DNA from: Plumapathes pennacea
Taxonomy: Eukaryota > Cnidaria > Anthozoa > Antipatharia > Myriopathidae
DNA: 64,000 bases
Direction of reading: 5' to 3'
NCBI GenBank assembly: GCA_964036295.1
Contig: OZ038471.1
Span: 10,806,184-10,870,183, forward strand
A program made the position numbers and the translations under genes. This document shows, piece by piece, positions 42,601 through 55,892 of this stretch; the first letter of the stretch is position 1, and each line of letters begins with the position of its first letter. The notes beneath the pieces were generated by a model. The model saw only the letters and a program-made list of their open reading frames with translations, was not told the DNA's origin and ran no database searches.

Positions 42601-45600
42601 TGCAAATATCTCTGTCGCCGATAAGTATTTAGTCCCGACGAAACTTTCTGTGGCGACACGAAATACGTTTGGGAAGATACAGAAACAGAAAAACAGAAAC
42701 CAAAGCTACGGTGAGCTTTAGCCGTAAAACAATGACGCTTTATGCTTTACTCTGTACATGACATCTGTTGCCTCATAAAATTCTTCTGCGTATCGTACAT
42801 TGCCTGTTGAAGTGTTTCGTTCATTCGATCATGTAGCCTTTGTTTCGCAATGTTCATTAAATACCAGAAATGAAAAATACACCGAAATAATTCTGAGGAT
42901 TGAGTTTGCAGTCACAAATGGACTGAACACACTGTGAACAAAAGCGCAATAATATTGTAAACATCTCTCGTGTGACATTCCTCGCTTTCAATTTTATATT
43001 TGTTACAGAGCACGAATACTCGAAAGCCTGATAGAAGAAACGTATTGAGTTAATAAAAGAAAACACATAAGTAGTGAAGCGAAGGCTGGATTAATCGTGG
43101 CCTCTGATTAGAAATATGAGTCAAGGTCAAACTGTCATAATCGATTGTGCATAAAAAGACATGTCACGCATTCTCAAGATGCAGGGTCGCTCAACCTTTA
43201 AGAAGCAAGTGTATGAGTGTTGTAATAATAATTTTTAGTTTAATCAAGGTGTCAAAAGAGCAAGGTGTCAAAAGCCAAATTATGGTGAGAAATTGGAAGT
43301 CTCTCTTGGGAGTTCCGCTCTTATCCCCTACTTTCCATTTTTATATTCTGGTCTCGACCCAACTCACGCCGAGAGCTCACTGGCAAGGCCAGTCTAGTTT
43401 TAATATAATCTAGCTATGCTAGTAGTACTTAAGGATATTTTAGTAACTTAAAATATAAACAACTACATATAAAGAAATATATATATCCTATTAGACACTT
43501 AGGCGTGTAGTACGGCTGTATATTTTTACGAGTCGTCACAAGCGACGAGTAAAAATATACAGCCGTACTACACGCCTAAGTGTCTAATAAGTTATTTATT
43601 ATACAACTCCCTTAGTAAAAGATGAGAATTATTTTTAAATCGCGGTACGTTGTGTGACCAAAGTGACATGTTTTCCGCGCGCGATATGTCAATCAAGTTT
43701 AGTGCCGTGTGCAGTGTAAGAAAGCGCGGATTTTGTACTTGCAGTACTTCTAGTCGTTGTTTTCTGAGCCGAGTAACATTGAAGCTGAAAGAGGTACTTT
43801 AAACAAAGTTTGTGGGGAGATCTGAGATACTACATCATATAATGTGCTCATAAACAGAACAAATTGGACGAACGAGATGTGTCAACATTTTCATTTTCGT
43901 CGAGTGCCATGAATCAACAAACAGCCAGTTCTCGCCTTCTCCTCGCTTATGAAGTATGAAAAGGACTTTATCTTGTGACCAGTGGTGGTACAGTTCGCAT
44001 TGCCGTTTCTCGATAGAGGTAATCATTGCCTGTTGTTGCAAGTCGATGCCATAGATCTTGGACTGGAATTACACGCCGAGGCAAATCCAACGGCTGCCAT
44101 GTTGAATGCCGACAAGAACTCGTTTCGAGATTGACAGGGATTCTTAAACTGCTCTCAGAAATATTGATCTGGCTGGAAACAATATGGTCTGATAACCGAA
44201 CTGTGGTGTGTGGTCTGACATTTTGTGGAACGAAAGATTAGTTATGTTGCGGCAAATTCAGTTGATTTTCTGACGAAGAAGCTGGTCTCCGCGCTCGATC
44301 TTGCGTATCGGATAGTAAGCCAGGTCAGTTTAAATTCTGTGCTTCCTTCTTTGTTTAATAATCTCTAGAAGTGATGTAAATACCATCTGTGCACAGGGTG
44401 ACCTTTATACGGAAAGCGAAAGAAAAGAATTAACTGCAGCGAATGAAGAAAAAGTTTTTTTTCCTTAGCAACGTTGAATACGGCTGTATCTTTTTTACGT
44501 GTCTATGGAGTTATTCGCACGTTACTATGCGGTATTTTCACGTTACTAAGGGAGTTGTATAATAAGAATCATTTTTGTAATTGATGTGTCATATTTGATT
44601 ATTTTAACTCTTTGTTAAGATTTCTACATGTTCTAGGCAAAACCAAACCTTACAAACGGTATTTTGTTTTGAATGATCCCATGTTTGACCTCAGCTAGAA
44701 CCCTCGAAAACAATTATATGATGTAGAAAACTTGACAGACTACCCATTATTTACTAAGAAATATTTTAACAAATTTATTCTTCACTACCAGGTTTATGAA
44801 AGCAATATCTTTCATACATAAAGCATAATAAAATGCGCGAAATAAATTAACATAGGACTTCAGTAAATGATAGAAATAACTCCTCACTCTTGTAGCCCTT
44901 TAATTGTGCAGCAGAGTTCCTTAAAACACTAAAAAGACGCTAAAAAAGTGATAGAGCGGTTCTCGGATGACTGTCGAAAGTAATTGTGTGATTGCTTTGG
45001 TTTTGCGTTTGCTTCGCTTTCGGATTGGTCCACACGAGTTTGTTAGCATGCTCAGCCAATCAGGAACAAAACCAATACCAAAACCAAACACTTCTAACGC
45101 AGGCGATGGCGTGTACTCGCACTGCTGATTGGAAAGTAAAACCAAACGCAAGACCAACCGCAAATTACTTTGGCTTCCAATTGGCTGAACTGTTTTCTCT
45201 CAGTCTCGTGATTGGCCTTTGTGATTACTTTGGTTTTGGTTTTCGACAGTCATCCGAAAACGGCTCTAGTATTTAGGTATTTACCCCATGAGGATACACA
45301 TCCAAAATGTTCCTAATACTGGATTTATGACACATGCTGACTGCACGAAAAAATGTTATCGACGGATGGTCACTCATGTTTCCAGGTGGTCCGATCAACG
45401 TCTTCTCGGAATGTAATGCTGTAAAATAAAGTTGCATTTTGAGAATGTAGTTGAAATAGATTTTAGATAAATCCAACACTTCACCCCAAAATAGCTAGAG
45501 GGCTACGCTTGTTTCTTTAATGGGGCATCTTCCGAGTTGCAAAATCGTAATAGATTGCATACTGCCTCATGTGCTTCTCAGCTAAAAAGCCTGCTGCTGT

Positions 45601-48600
45601 CTTGCACGGCTAAAGAGCATTTTTGACGATCTGTAATTGTAACAACACGGAAGTCGTTTTGTTAATATTAATATTTGACCACATTTGGAAGCTGTCCATT
45701 ATGTTGTAGACGGTCGTGCAATGATCCCAGGTTTGCTCGCTCGCCCTAAATTATAAGAATACGCTGAAATTAATGCGTGTCTTTTTAACAAAAGCAAGTA
45801 ACAAATACAGGTGAGTTATCTTTCATGAAAATAAAGGATAAGTGTTACCGATAAGAGTCTTGAGTAAATGATGAAAATCTGTCGGAAAAAAAGGAACATA
45901 CAAAATATTATGTTTCATTTAAGTAAAATAGTTGCTAACATGGCAAGATAGTACGCTAACCAAGAGTACAACAACTCACACACACACAGACACAAACAAA
46001 TACAATTAGATACCAGACTTATCATACTGCCGGATTGATAATCGGAGCTTGTAGTTAACAACTAGAAATACGATAACCGCAGATACCCCCTCGCTCTGCC
46101 ATTGATTGGACTTTTACTTTAGCACTGCTCAACAAGAGCAGCCTTTGTTTTACCAAAATGTTGACGCAAATCCTTTATTAGAAGTCAACACGGTAGCCCT
46201 GAGTTCAAATCCTCGGCCACACTATGTAAAGAGCCAACTGGTTAGCCTCCGACCAGTTGGGATTCTTAACAAATTTACGTTCAGTTTACGATATTTGGTT
46301 TCTGCATTTCAAGTCTCCCCAATTAGCACGGCATTGCTAAATACACTGAGACTTAAATAGTGATTTATTTGTTGATTGGACTTTTACTTTAGCACTGCTC
46401 AACAAGAGCAGCCTTTGTTTTACCAAAATGTTGACGCAATCCTTTATTAGAAGTCAAGTGCTACACGCAAAGTAAGGAGAAAAAGAATGGTGTGAGTTAT
46501 ACTTTTGCGTTGAAAAAAAAAATGGTTTTCCAATTTCGAATTAATTGGCAGTACAATTAAATAGGCTTCCTGTGCGATGTTGTTTTTTACTCTGGACTGC
46601 ATGCAATAGACTCAGGCATGCATATTTAATGAGCTCAAATTGTTCTGTATGTGAACCCGCTTAAAACAGCATGATTTCTCCCAGAATCAAAGCAAAACTC
46701 GAACAGTTTACTTCAAAATATACACGGGCTTCAGACCATAGTCATAGTTCAAAGGGCTTGGGAACGATTGTCGCTGCAATCACCGCGTGTAAGATTACGG
46801 CATTTGTTACAGTTTTAGTCTTGAAAGAAAGAAAGAATAAGACATCTGACTAAATCATTCAATACTCTAAGTTCTGATTGCTCTGAGCGAATACGGTAGC
46901 CGAAACTGGCGACAACAGCGTATTAAAACAATACTTCTAGGAAAAATAATCAGCATGCAGATTTTATTACATTCTTGAAGTGATCGAGTTACAAAATACG
47001 GGATAAAATATATTTGTCACGGTGATTGTTCGATTTCCACTGACTGACCTTTGTTGCTTGTCCTTTCTGAATAACTATCTGAATTTAACACAAAACGGCG
47101 TCTGAAGCTCCTGATTTGTTTTCAAGCGCTGTTCCCTTCGTGGAGCCTTTTTTTCGGCACGCTTCTGTTCATGATGCTGTCGGTTATAACATGTTTGTCG
47201 TCTTTTCTCTAGACGTATTTGGCGCTGTTTGATCGTTTCACGATTTCGCCTTGCCCGTACCTGTTCACTTCTCTTTTGAATACGAGCTTCGCGAGACCGT
47301 TCTGTTTCAAGTTTTCCAATTTTCCAATTCATTTTCATAAATGCAGTTACGTACAATTGTTGTCAGTAAAATTAACCACTGGCGGAGACGCCAATCGATA
47401 GTTATTAAGTCATTGCTTAGGCACCTGGCCTAAAAGGTCGTCCGGTGACTAACGAACATTAAATTTCGAGATGGCGACCCGCTTGGAGTCTCCAAATTGC
47501 GCATTAGCGTCGAGATTATTGCCCTCGCTTACGCTTGGGGATTATTTGCCGAAGTGGAAGTGAATAGCAGTAGCCATTTTCCCAGCCGCTTCAGCAGGGT
47601 AATTAGCCACCTCTATTCCCCGACATTGAGAAGAAAATTTGTTTTAGTACACACAACATAAGTTTAAAAGCCAGCCTCCTATTTTCTTATTTTCCGACAA
47701 AGGTTGAGGTATTTTTTCTGATTACGTGCGCAAGACCGATTGCAACCGAAATCAACACGAGAGTTTTGAAGGAATTTGTGTAATTTGCCAGAGACATTTT
47801 TTCCAACAGAGCTCTAAGTTTTCTTCCTGTTGAAACCATTCTGCAAAACATGAAATTTTTCACCTTAGAGTTTAAAACATTTAGCTTTCGCAAGCTTGCA
47901 TAAATTGATACCTATATTGTATAAAACAAAACACAAAACAATTCGTACCAACGCCCTAGTACCGAAATGAAACACAAAAGTTCACTAAAACGAACTTTGT
48001 AGCTTTCTTTGTGCTGTCCGGTACAGCTGCCTTGTTTACCGAAACAATTCTGCTACGGTGGCGCAGCAGCAAAACAGGCGCCGTTTGGTTTTAAACCGGA
48101 AGTCGCCGGAAGGTGAATAGCACTTACTATTCCAAAATTAAGTAGCCAATCATAGCGTGCGGAAAGCACAATTCAATTGTGTTTTATATACTGAAAACAA
48201 GTTATATATATTGAAAAATGGCAAGCGATAAAAACTCGTGAAGTTCAGTAAAGCCGATATAAAATCGTTCACTGAAGAGCAGAAAAGCGCTAACACGAAG
48301 AGAAAAAACATCCCTACTTAAAATTGTTCAAAAAGATCCTTGTAAGTGAAGACGAAAGTTAAAAAAATTGAACAAATGCCGTAATCGATATCCTTTCTTG
48401 TAAAGAAGTGACGTGTACCCTCCCCCCTTTTTTTGGAAAGAAAAAGACGCTTCCCAACTATCCCGAGCTCTGCAAGGGTAATAAGTGAATAGATAATGTA
48501 GGGGGATGCTCTCTCGCTTTTAAATGTTCTTCAGTCAATCAACGATCCGGCCTCTGTCAAGTATAGAATAATCGAACGTACGTTGCCAATTAGAACAATT

Positions 48601-51600
48601 ACAATTTAAGCACAAAAGCCATATTCTCTCACAAGTAATTTGAATTCTTGGTGAAATTAACATACTATCTTTCCTCATTTTTTCAATTAGTATTCTAAAT
48701 CTGTCTGACGGTATCTATGTCTGTTGTATGTATGTTTATAAAATAAAAGTTATACAAATTTTTGGACTGCTCGATTTTAGTGAAGTTCCCGGTTCTTCAT
48801 TTGACCCGAGTTTATGAGAAAACGAGAAATTATAAGTATACGTACGTACATACGTATGTATGTATGCGTGTGTATAAGTGTGTGTAGTATTTTACAACTT
48901 ATTATATACACCTTGGCTTGATTCCGCAAGACTGTCTTCGTTCCTCTCGTCTACTAATTCCAGTAGAGAGGGAGAGAACCAGAAATAATTATCGAGTTCT
49001 TTAATGTAGCATGTGATGCGCCCGTCGAAAGAAATATCGATGACTGTTCCAACTTTATCTACAGTCTGAAAAAGAAAAGTTAGAATTAAATGTGAAATAC
49101 ATAGCATAGCGTATGGAAGCTGTGTCTAGTTATTGTGTTAATGCTGTAGCTGTTGAGTCAGAAAAAGACGTAAAGATCGGACGCAAACATTTTATCGTGC
49201 TTGTGAAATGAAAGATTGACTGAAATGAACATATAATTATTCTGTGTAGTTACAAATATAGTTTTCTAAAAAGGTATGCATACCGTTCACAGTTGGCTTG
49301 GGTTTACTGCGAATACAGTGGAACCGTGCTATCGCGATTTCCCGCTATCTCGAAATATTGATCGCTTCGCTTGAGAGTTCGGGATAGTGGGGTTCTACGG
49401 TATCAATTTTTACTTGTGTGAGGTTTTATGCAGAAATGATACCTCAATATCGATATTTCACAGAGATACACTTACCAGTTGCACTGTAGGCGTTACATGT
49501 AACATTCGTGCTCTTTGCGATGTCATGCACACTCGATCACCAATCTTAAACAGTTTTCTCTGCAGCGAAAAATGAAATATAGGCAAATAGGAAATAAAGT
49601 ATTTTTTATGCAAATTAAAACGTAAATTTATCCCCGACCTCCGCGGTAGTATCATGTTGTTTGGAGACTTTAAGCAAGTAGCCATCTCGAAATTTAATGT
49701 TCGTCAGTCATGGTACAACCTCCAGGCGAGGTTACCAAGCATCCAAGTATAATTCATTAGGCAACAAGCGAAAGAGAACCGACAGATTAATTTTATATTA
49801 TATATTACATTATGCAGATACCAGGCCAAGCAATTCGACCGACGGCTATAAATGATCCAGATAATATGCCAATGCATTGGAGGCAAGCTCGCTAGCTGTA
49901 AAAGGAGTAAAACAATTTGCGTCGACTGGAGCTGACCTGATCACAATCCAGGCGCCAACATTGTGTTAGAACTCCGATACTTCTTCAGAAAGGACAAGCA
50001 AAATACATTCGGTGGAAATTGAACAATCACTGTGGCAAATTTTACTGTTTGATCGTTCACAAGGTGATTCAAGTTTTGAAAAGATCGCCGCGGGTGCTCA
50101 ATGCAATGGAGAATGGAATTTTCGAGCTATATGAGGATTGCTCTATATTTTGAAATCACTGAAGAATAACGTAGTCGACAATGTTTGGAGTTTTGTTTCA
50201 TTTGCTGGAAAAGAAACACTACGACTTTCAGGAACCGGTAAGTCTTTAATGCATACAGTTGATGACAGTGGATGTTAATTGCAGACGTCTTTATTGTATT
50301 TTAGCAGTCGCCGTATTTTTTGTAGTTTAATGCCCCGGGACTGTGATGAAGGCAAAGTAGGAATGTAGTGTGAGAAAACTTAAAAGAGGAATCACTCTGC
50401 ACTACACGTAGTTTGAACTATACCAGACTCTATGCGACAAATAAATTACAGGTTGGTTTTAAGAGTTAAATACAGCAAGTCTTGGAGTTGCTGACACCCG
50501 GCAAAGCTTGCCACTAAGTTTGTACGGTCAAAACCTCGGGTGATATTTTCTCCGTACAGACCTCACGCTCGGTCAATAAGAAGTGTGTACGGACCGCAAA
50601 ATCAGTTTGCACACGTGGATCGCAAATGATTACTCGAAAAGTTGCTTAACATTTGCCATAAAAGGCCCAGAAGTGCAATGAAAAGTTTAAACGTTCCGGA
50701 TACTTACTGTTAAGTTATGATGATCGGGGAAAGCTTACAATCTGGGAAAATGATCATAACAAAGAAGGAAAATATCCAAGGAAAAGTTTGCTTGTGACCT
50801 CAGGCCGTCATTGACAACAAGTGCTGAGGACTTATGGATAGGGTTTTTCCACCCTTGTGTTAAAACTCGCACACTTGCCAGGAAGAAAGTGGAAAGTGAA
50901 CAATCACCGTGAACACTTCTGACTAAAACCGTCCAAAAATGTTTTGCAGACGTGCTTGCTAGTCATGGCGCACTGTGAAGACTGCAAATATTGTTTTCAC
51001 AACGCACGATAACTCTATATTTCGAGATCACTGACTGAGACAAAGACGTTGAGGATGTTTAGTTTGCTGGAAGAAGCCCAAACCGAATCCACGAGAAAGC
51101 AGGAAAATTAATCGGTGAGTTTTGAATAATATAACTTTCAACATCAATGTGTCCGTCCCAGTGTGTGATGAAATGATTTCCTTTTAGTGTCGTTTGGCCT
51201 TCTTCATTCTTGTATGTGTAAGAACTAATTCAAAAGAATAAAACAATGCTCAGTTACTAAAACAATTTCTCCTGAAATAAGATAAGACTGCAATTTTTTT
51301 AAAGCTTTAGGGCTGAGTGAGCAAGAAACCACTCACGGGCGAGTTCGGCAATGAATAAAGTTGACTGTGTCGTCCTTTGACACACTATCTGCTAATTCAT
51401 TCCACTCAGAACAATAGGCCATAGGATTTATTTAGGCAGTTGGTTCGATGGACGCTTCTCTTCTTTCAAGATTTTCAAATCAGTTGAATTGTAAGCTGTT
51501 AACTGAATTCGTTGTGTAAACAAACGTGCGTAAATTCATGCCTGATTGATGTTGTTGAATCGTTTGCCGAAAGATGTAAAGCCATATAATAAATATCTTA

Positions 51601-54600
51601 TTAACCTCGTTTGCTTGGTCTGTACCATAAGTTATAGATCCTCGTTTATTTTTGTCCCCTTATGGCCCGGGCACGAAGCGCGCTTGGGCCATAAGGCGAC
51701 AAAAAAACTCGGTCCATAACTAACGGTATGAACCGTGCACTTGGTTAATAAGATATATATATATACAAAATTACAATCTAAGCTAATACGATAGCTATTA
51801 CATATAAAATGTAAAACATTAATGTGTTAAAACAGACTGTAGGGTACTTTGCTTAAAGTGCCTATAAACCTTCAGACGTTACGTTTTTATATGAAAGTAG
51901 GAAGTGATCTAAGCAACTTATACTCAAAGAAACTCCGTTCCGAAGCGTTCTTATACTTTTTTCACGCTGTTGAATTCAGAATTCCGAAATCTTGACCGAG
52001 CGACATGGGAGACTGGGTCTGTGACGTCAGAGAATGGACCGGCATCGCTTTGGCGTCTCTTTGCCTTAGTTGTTTTTTCCCTTGGTTACGTTTTTCTCGA
52101 CAACACATCTATGAGGCATAATTCTCACCTCGCCAACTGCAAAATCTGTGTGAAAGTTTTGTTTGACAAGAAACGAGTCCCTCCTCTGACGTCATAACCC
52201 AGGCTCTCGATCGAAAAACTTTGCGCGGTCAGATTCAAAATGGCGGTCAAAATCGCATGTTTGCCGGGCGGAAAAATATATAAAAACGCTTTGGAGCGGA
52301 GTTTCTTTGGCCATAAGTTGTTTAGATTACTTCCTACTTTCATATAAAAACGTAACGTCTGAAGGTTTATAGGCACTTTAAGCGTAGCTGTTGCATAATT
52401 TACAGTAGCCGTTTTCGACGGATGTAATCTTTTCTTCTTATGGCATTTTTTGAGCTTAGGGTGGGTATGTTTCTTTCTGTGGTCAATAGTTTTGACCGTA
52501 AGTATGTTATTGAATGTTTTCTGTATGTTACGGTGTTGAACCAGGGCGTTCTGAAGTCTGTGCTTCTGAGGTTGTTGATTCGCTAGTTGGAAGGAAGTTG
52601 ATTCGCTAGTAAATAAGTCTTTCGATGTAGGTTGGTGCTAGGTTATGCTTGACTTTGAACATTAAAATTAGTGTCCTGTAGTATTCTGTTCACTGTAGTC
52701 CTGTAGTCTTCTCTTCTGTTCATTTTTGTAATCTTCTACCACGTTGTTTTCAGTTGCAAATCGGTCTCGCGCGTGTAATCAGTAAATCGACTCTTTGTCT
52801 TCAGTTTGTCGGAAAATAAAGAAAATGGAAGGCTGGCTATTAAACTTCTGTTGTATATACTAGAACAATTAATCTCCTCAGTGTTGGTGAATAGCAGTGG
52901 CTATTTACCTTGCCAAAGCGACTCTGATAAACGTTTGAAATATTTCAATTTGAAGGAGACGGAGGTTTGGACCAAAAACCCCCCACCCCGCCCTGTGCTC
53001 GACCAGCTTTTGAATAAATGTACCTTGTAAGTATAATAAAGCATATATTTACCTTTCCCGTCGGACTAAACGTAAGCACAGACATTTCGGTTGTCATTTG
53101 CATTGCGCTCGTAAGTGATGTATCGGTGCCTCTCTGAAGGATTGGAAGCACCTTAGGACTTGGACGAGAGGTAGCCAAATCTGTTGCACTTTTTCCACTG
53201 CTGTCTTGCGCCTTAATATCACACAGCCCCTTTTGATAAAAAAAAAACAGTAGTTATGTTTTATCTCAGTCACCTATTTCTGAACATGGTATAATCCAAA
53301 CGTTCCTCTTTCTTAAAGTTATTGCTCGTGACTGCGGTGAGCTTAAAATGGCAAACTTTTTTTTTTCTGGGTCGAGAATCAGCACACAGTTGTTGATTCA
53401 CAATGTCACATATGCGATGACCAAATAAATTAAGTAAGATGACTAAGTAAATTAACTTCGCGAACAACTTGAAATGTGAGCTATTAAATTGTTCACTACT
53501 TGTGGGAGTGGAAAAGTGGATTCAAAAAAAACTTCTAACGTTCAGAACTTTTTTTATCTTTTAATATTATTTAGAGGAGCGGTAAAGAAACTTACTTTTT
53601 AGAAGAAAAGTAGGGGTCACCAGAAGTTTAAGAGAGTTATTTTGACAAATAGTATCCAAGCACCATGTTTTGTTAACATCTCCACTGTGCGTACACGACG
53701 TTGCATTGCGTCAACCATTCTTTATATGCGAGCAAAAACTGTGCGCATAAACAATCCGCGCGAACATCCTTAAGCCAAAATCGCTCCCTAAAATTCCAAC
53801 TTATCTGTGCATGTTCCACAGAGCCAAACAGTGATAAGTTCGAATGGGACTCAAAAAAGTAACGTACGAGGAAACATTGAAATCAAGTAATACATTCAAT
53901 TGCCCACATGTCACGTTGCTCACGAAATCACCTTATGTCATCACATATAACGTGACAATTTGAACCAATCACCGTGTGCTGATTTTTGACCCAGAAAAAC
54001 TAAAACAAAAATCTTTCAATCTTTCTTTTTCAGCTTGTGGCTACGCTCCAAGAGCAATTATTTGTAGTTTTTAAAGCAATAGAAAACTAATGTCATTAAA
54101 TATGATTTTAATGATTACCATCGGTATCAATCAGCATATATACTGAATTTGATTGAAAGGCTTCGTGGCATGAAGAACCTAGAGCATATCGTAAAGCTCT
54201 TTTTATTTCGAGCTTTTAGAAGTTCCTGTTAAATTTTGATGTTCTCTAAAGAATTACGAAAGTCAGGTTGTTATTTCATTGCAATTTTGGCGCCCACATA
54301 AAATTTCGCCTAAAAACCCTATAGAGCCACCTTAATTCAGAAAAAAGGAACCGAAATTATCCTTCCTTTTTTTCTTTTCTTCTTGACCTCCGATCAACAA
54401 CAAAAAGAGCAGATATTTGTTGTTAGATTTCCATGCTGGAAGTGGTCCCTGTCCCAGCAAGCTCATTGCATAAAAATAGAAGCTTCTCGCATATTCAAGG
54501 GAATATTAATTATTATTAAAAAATGGACCACGGTTACAGGATTTGTAGGATTTTGATTGGTTCCTCGGACACGGGTTATCAGCTCATAACTTATCTGTGG

Positions 54601-55816
54601 ACAAATATACACCTCATTCCAAAATGGCCGCCGCGCAGATAAAACCCGAGTCCAGCTACATGGAAACGAGGCAACGAGGGCCTCATTGCTTTGGTTCCTT
54701 ATTGTACATTTCTGTATTTGTACAATGCGGAACACAACAGTTCTGAGGCATTCTGAAACAAGCATACAAACTAAACAGCTGGTCTAAGATTTCCAACGGT
54801 TAAACAGTGGCCCTCATGACCTCGTTTCTATGTAACTCGACCCAGGCTAATCCGTGAGGCGGCCATTTTGGAATAAGGTGAATGGTCAATTAACATGTGA
54901 GCGACGAAGTACTGTTGAGAAAGTTTTTTTCAAGAGTGGCTTGCAAGTCCCGGGTGAGACAAATTTACAACACTAATTGAAGAATAAGCAAAGAGGAAAT
55001 ATATGCATGCCTCAAGTGTTTGTTAAAACAGATCAGCAAAGGGAACAAGACGGCACCTTCGCTCAAGCGGATACAAGCAGCCATTGATCAATTGCTTTCT
55101 TCGCTTCGCCTCCACGGTGCAAACAGTTTCCCATCACCACCGACTCTGCCCTCACAGAAGCAAATGAAGTATGCTTCATCACTATTCCTTGCTATTGTTC
55201 AAGAATCTCCAGTTTCATTTCTTATTTAGCACAGCCAGTTGTCAGTTTCAAGCTGCATCACAAACGTCGCACATGGCGAGCAAGGAAAGCGATTCCCTCT
55301 CTAATGCGATGTTTACAACCGTACTAACTTCCAAGTTTTTCATCATTTTGGTACATCACATTAAGAGACTTTTGTAAGCTCCTTCCGAGTGTTTTCTGCC
55401 GTGTTGTCTCCATGTATTCTTCACCCAAATTCCATTCATTCAGCTATCAGCCCGTTTGCAAAGACGTAATAGTAGCAGTAATCATGTGATCATTGCATTT
55501 TTGGTGTGGAAATTAAGTCGTCTCCCCGTCTCTTTTACATTAATTCAAATCAGGGCAGAGTAATTTGTGGTCCATTTTTTAATTAAACAATTATTCTGCT
55601 CGGGCTTGCCGAATATGGAATGATAAATAACCAACTCGGCGCCATCATTCCATATTCGGCGCGCCCTCGTACAATAATCGTTAAACAGACGAGAAAGAGG
55701 TTATAATTGTCGTTGTTTTACGACACCAGATAATTTTTTTTGCTACACTGTAATTTATCTCTTTAGTCTAATTTTTACTTCCGTAAAACGCATACAATAT
55801 GCGTTTTATTAAGAAC

Positions 55817-55892
<76 letters not shown>

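Noticed and set aside
51970..52197. 75-codon plus-strand frame in the 531-bp TIR element
   Set aside because: It spans the element core and part of its arm, with no transposase motif.
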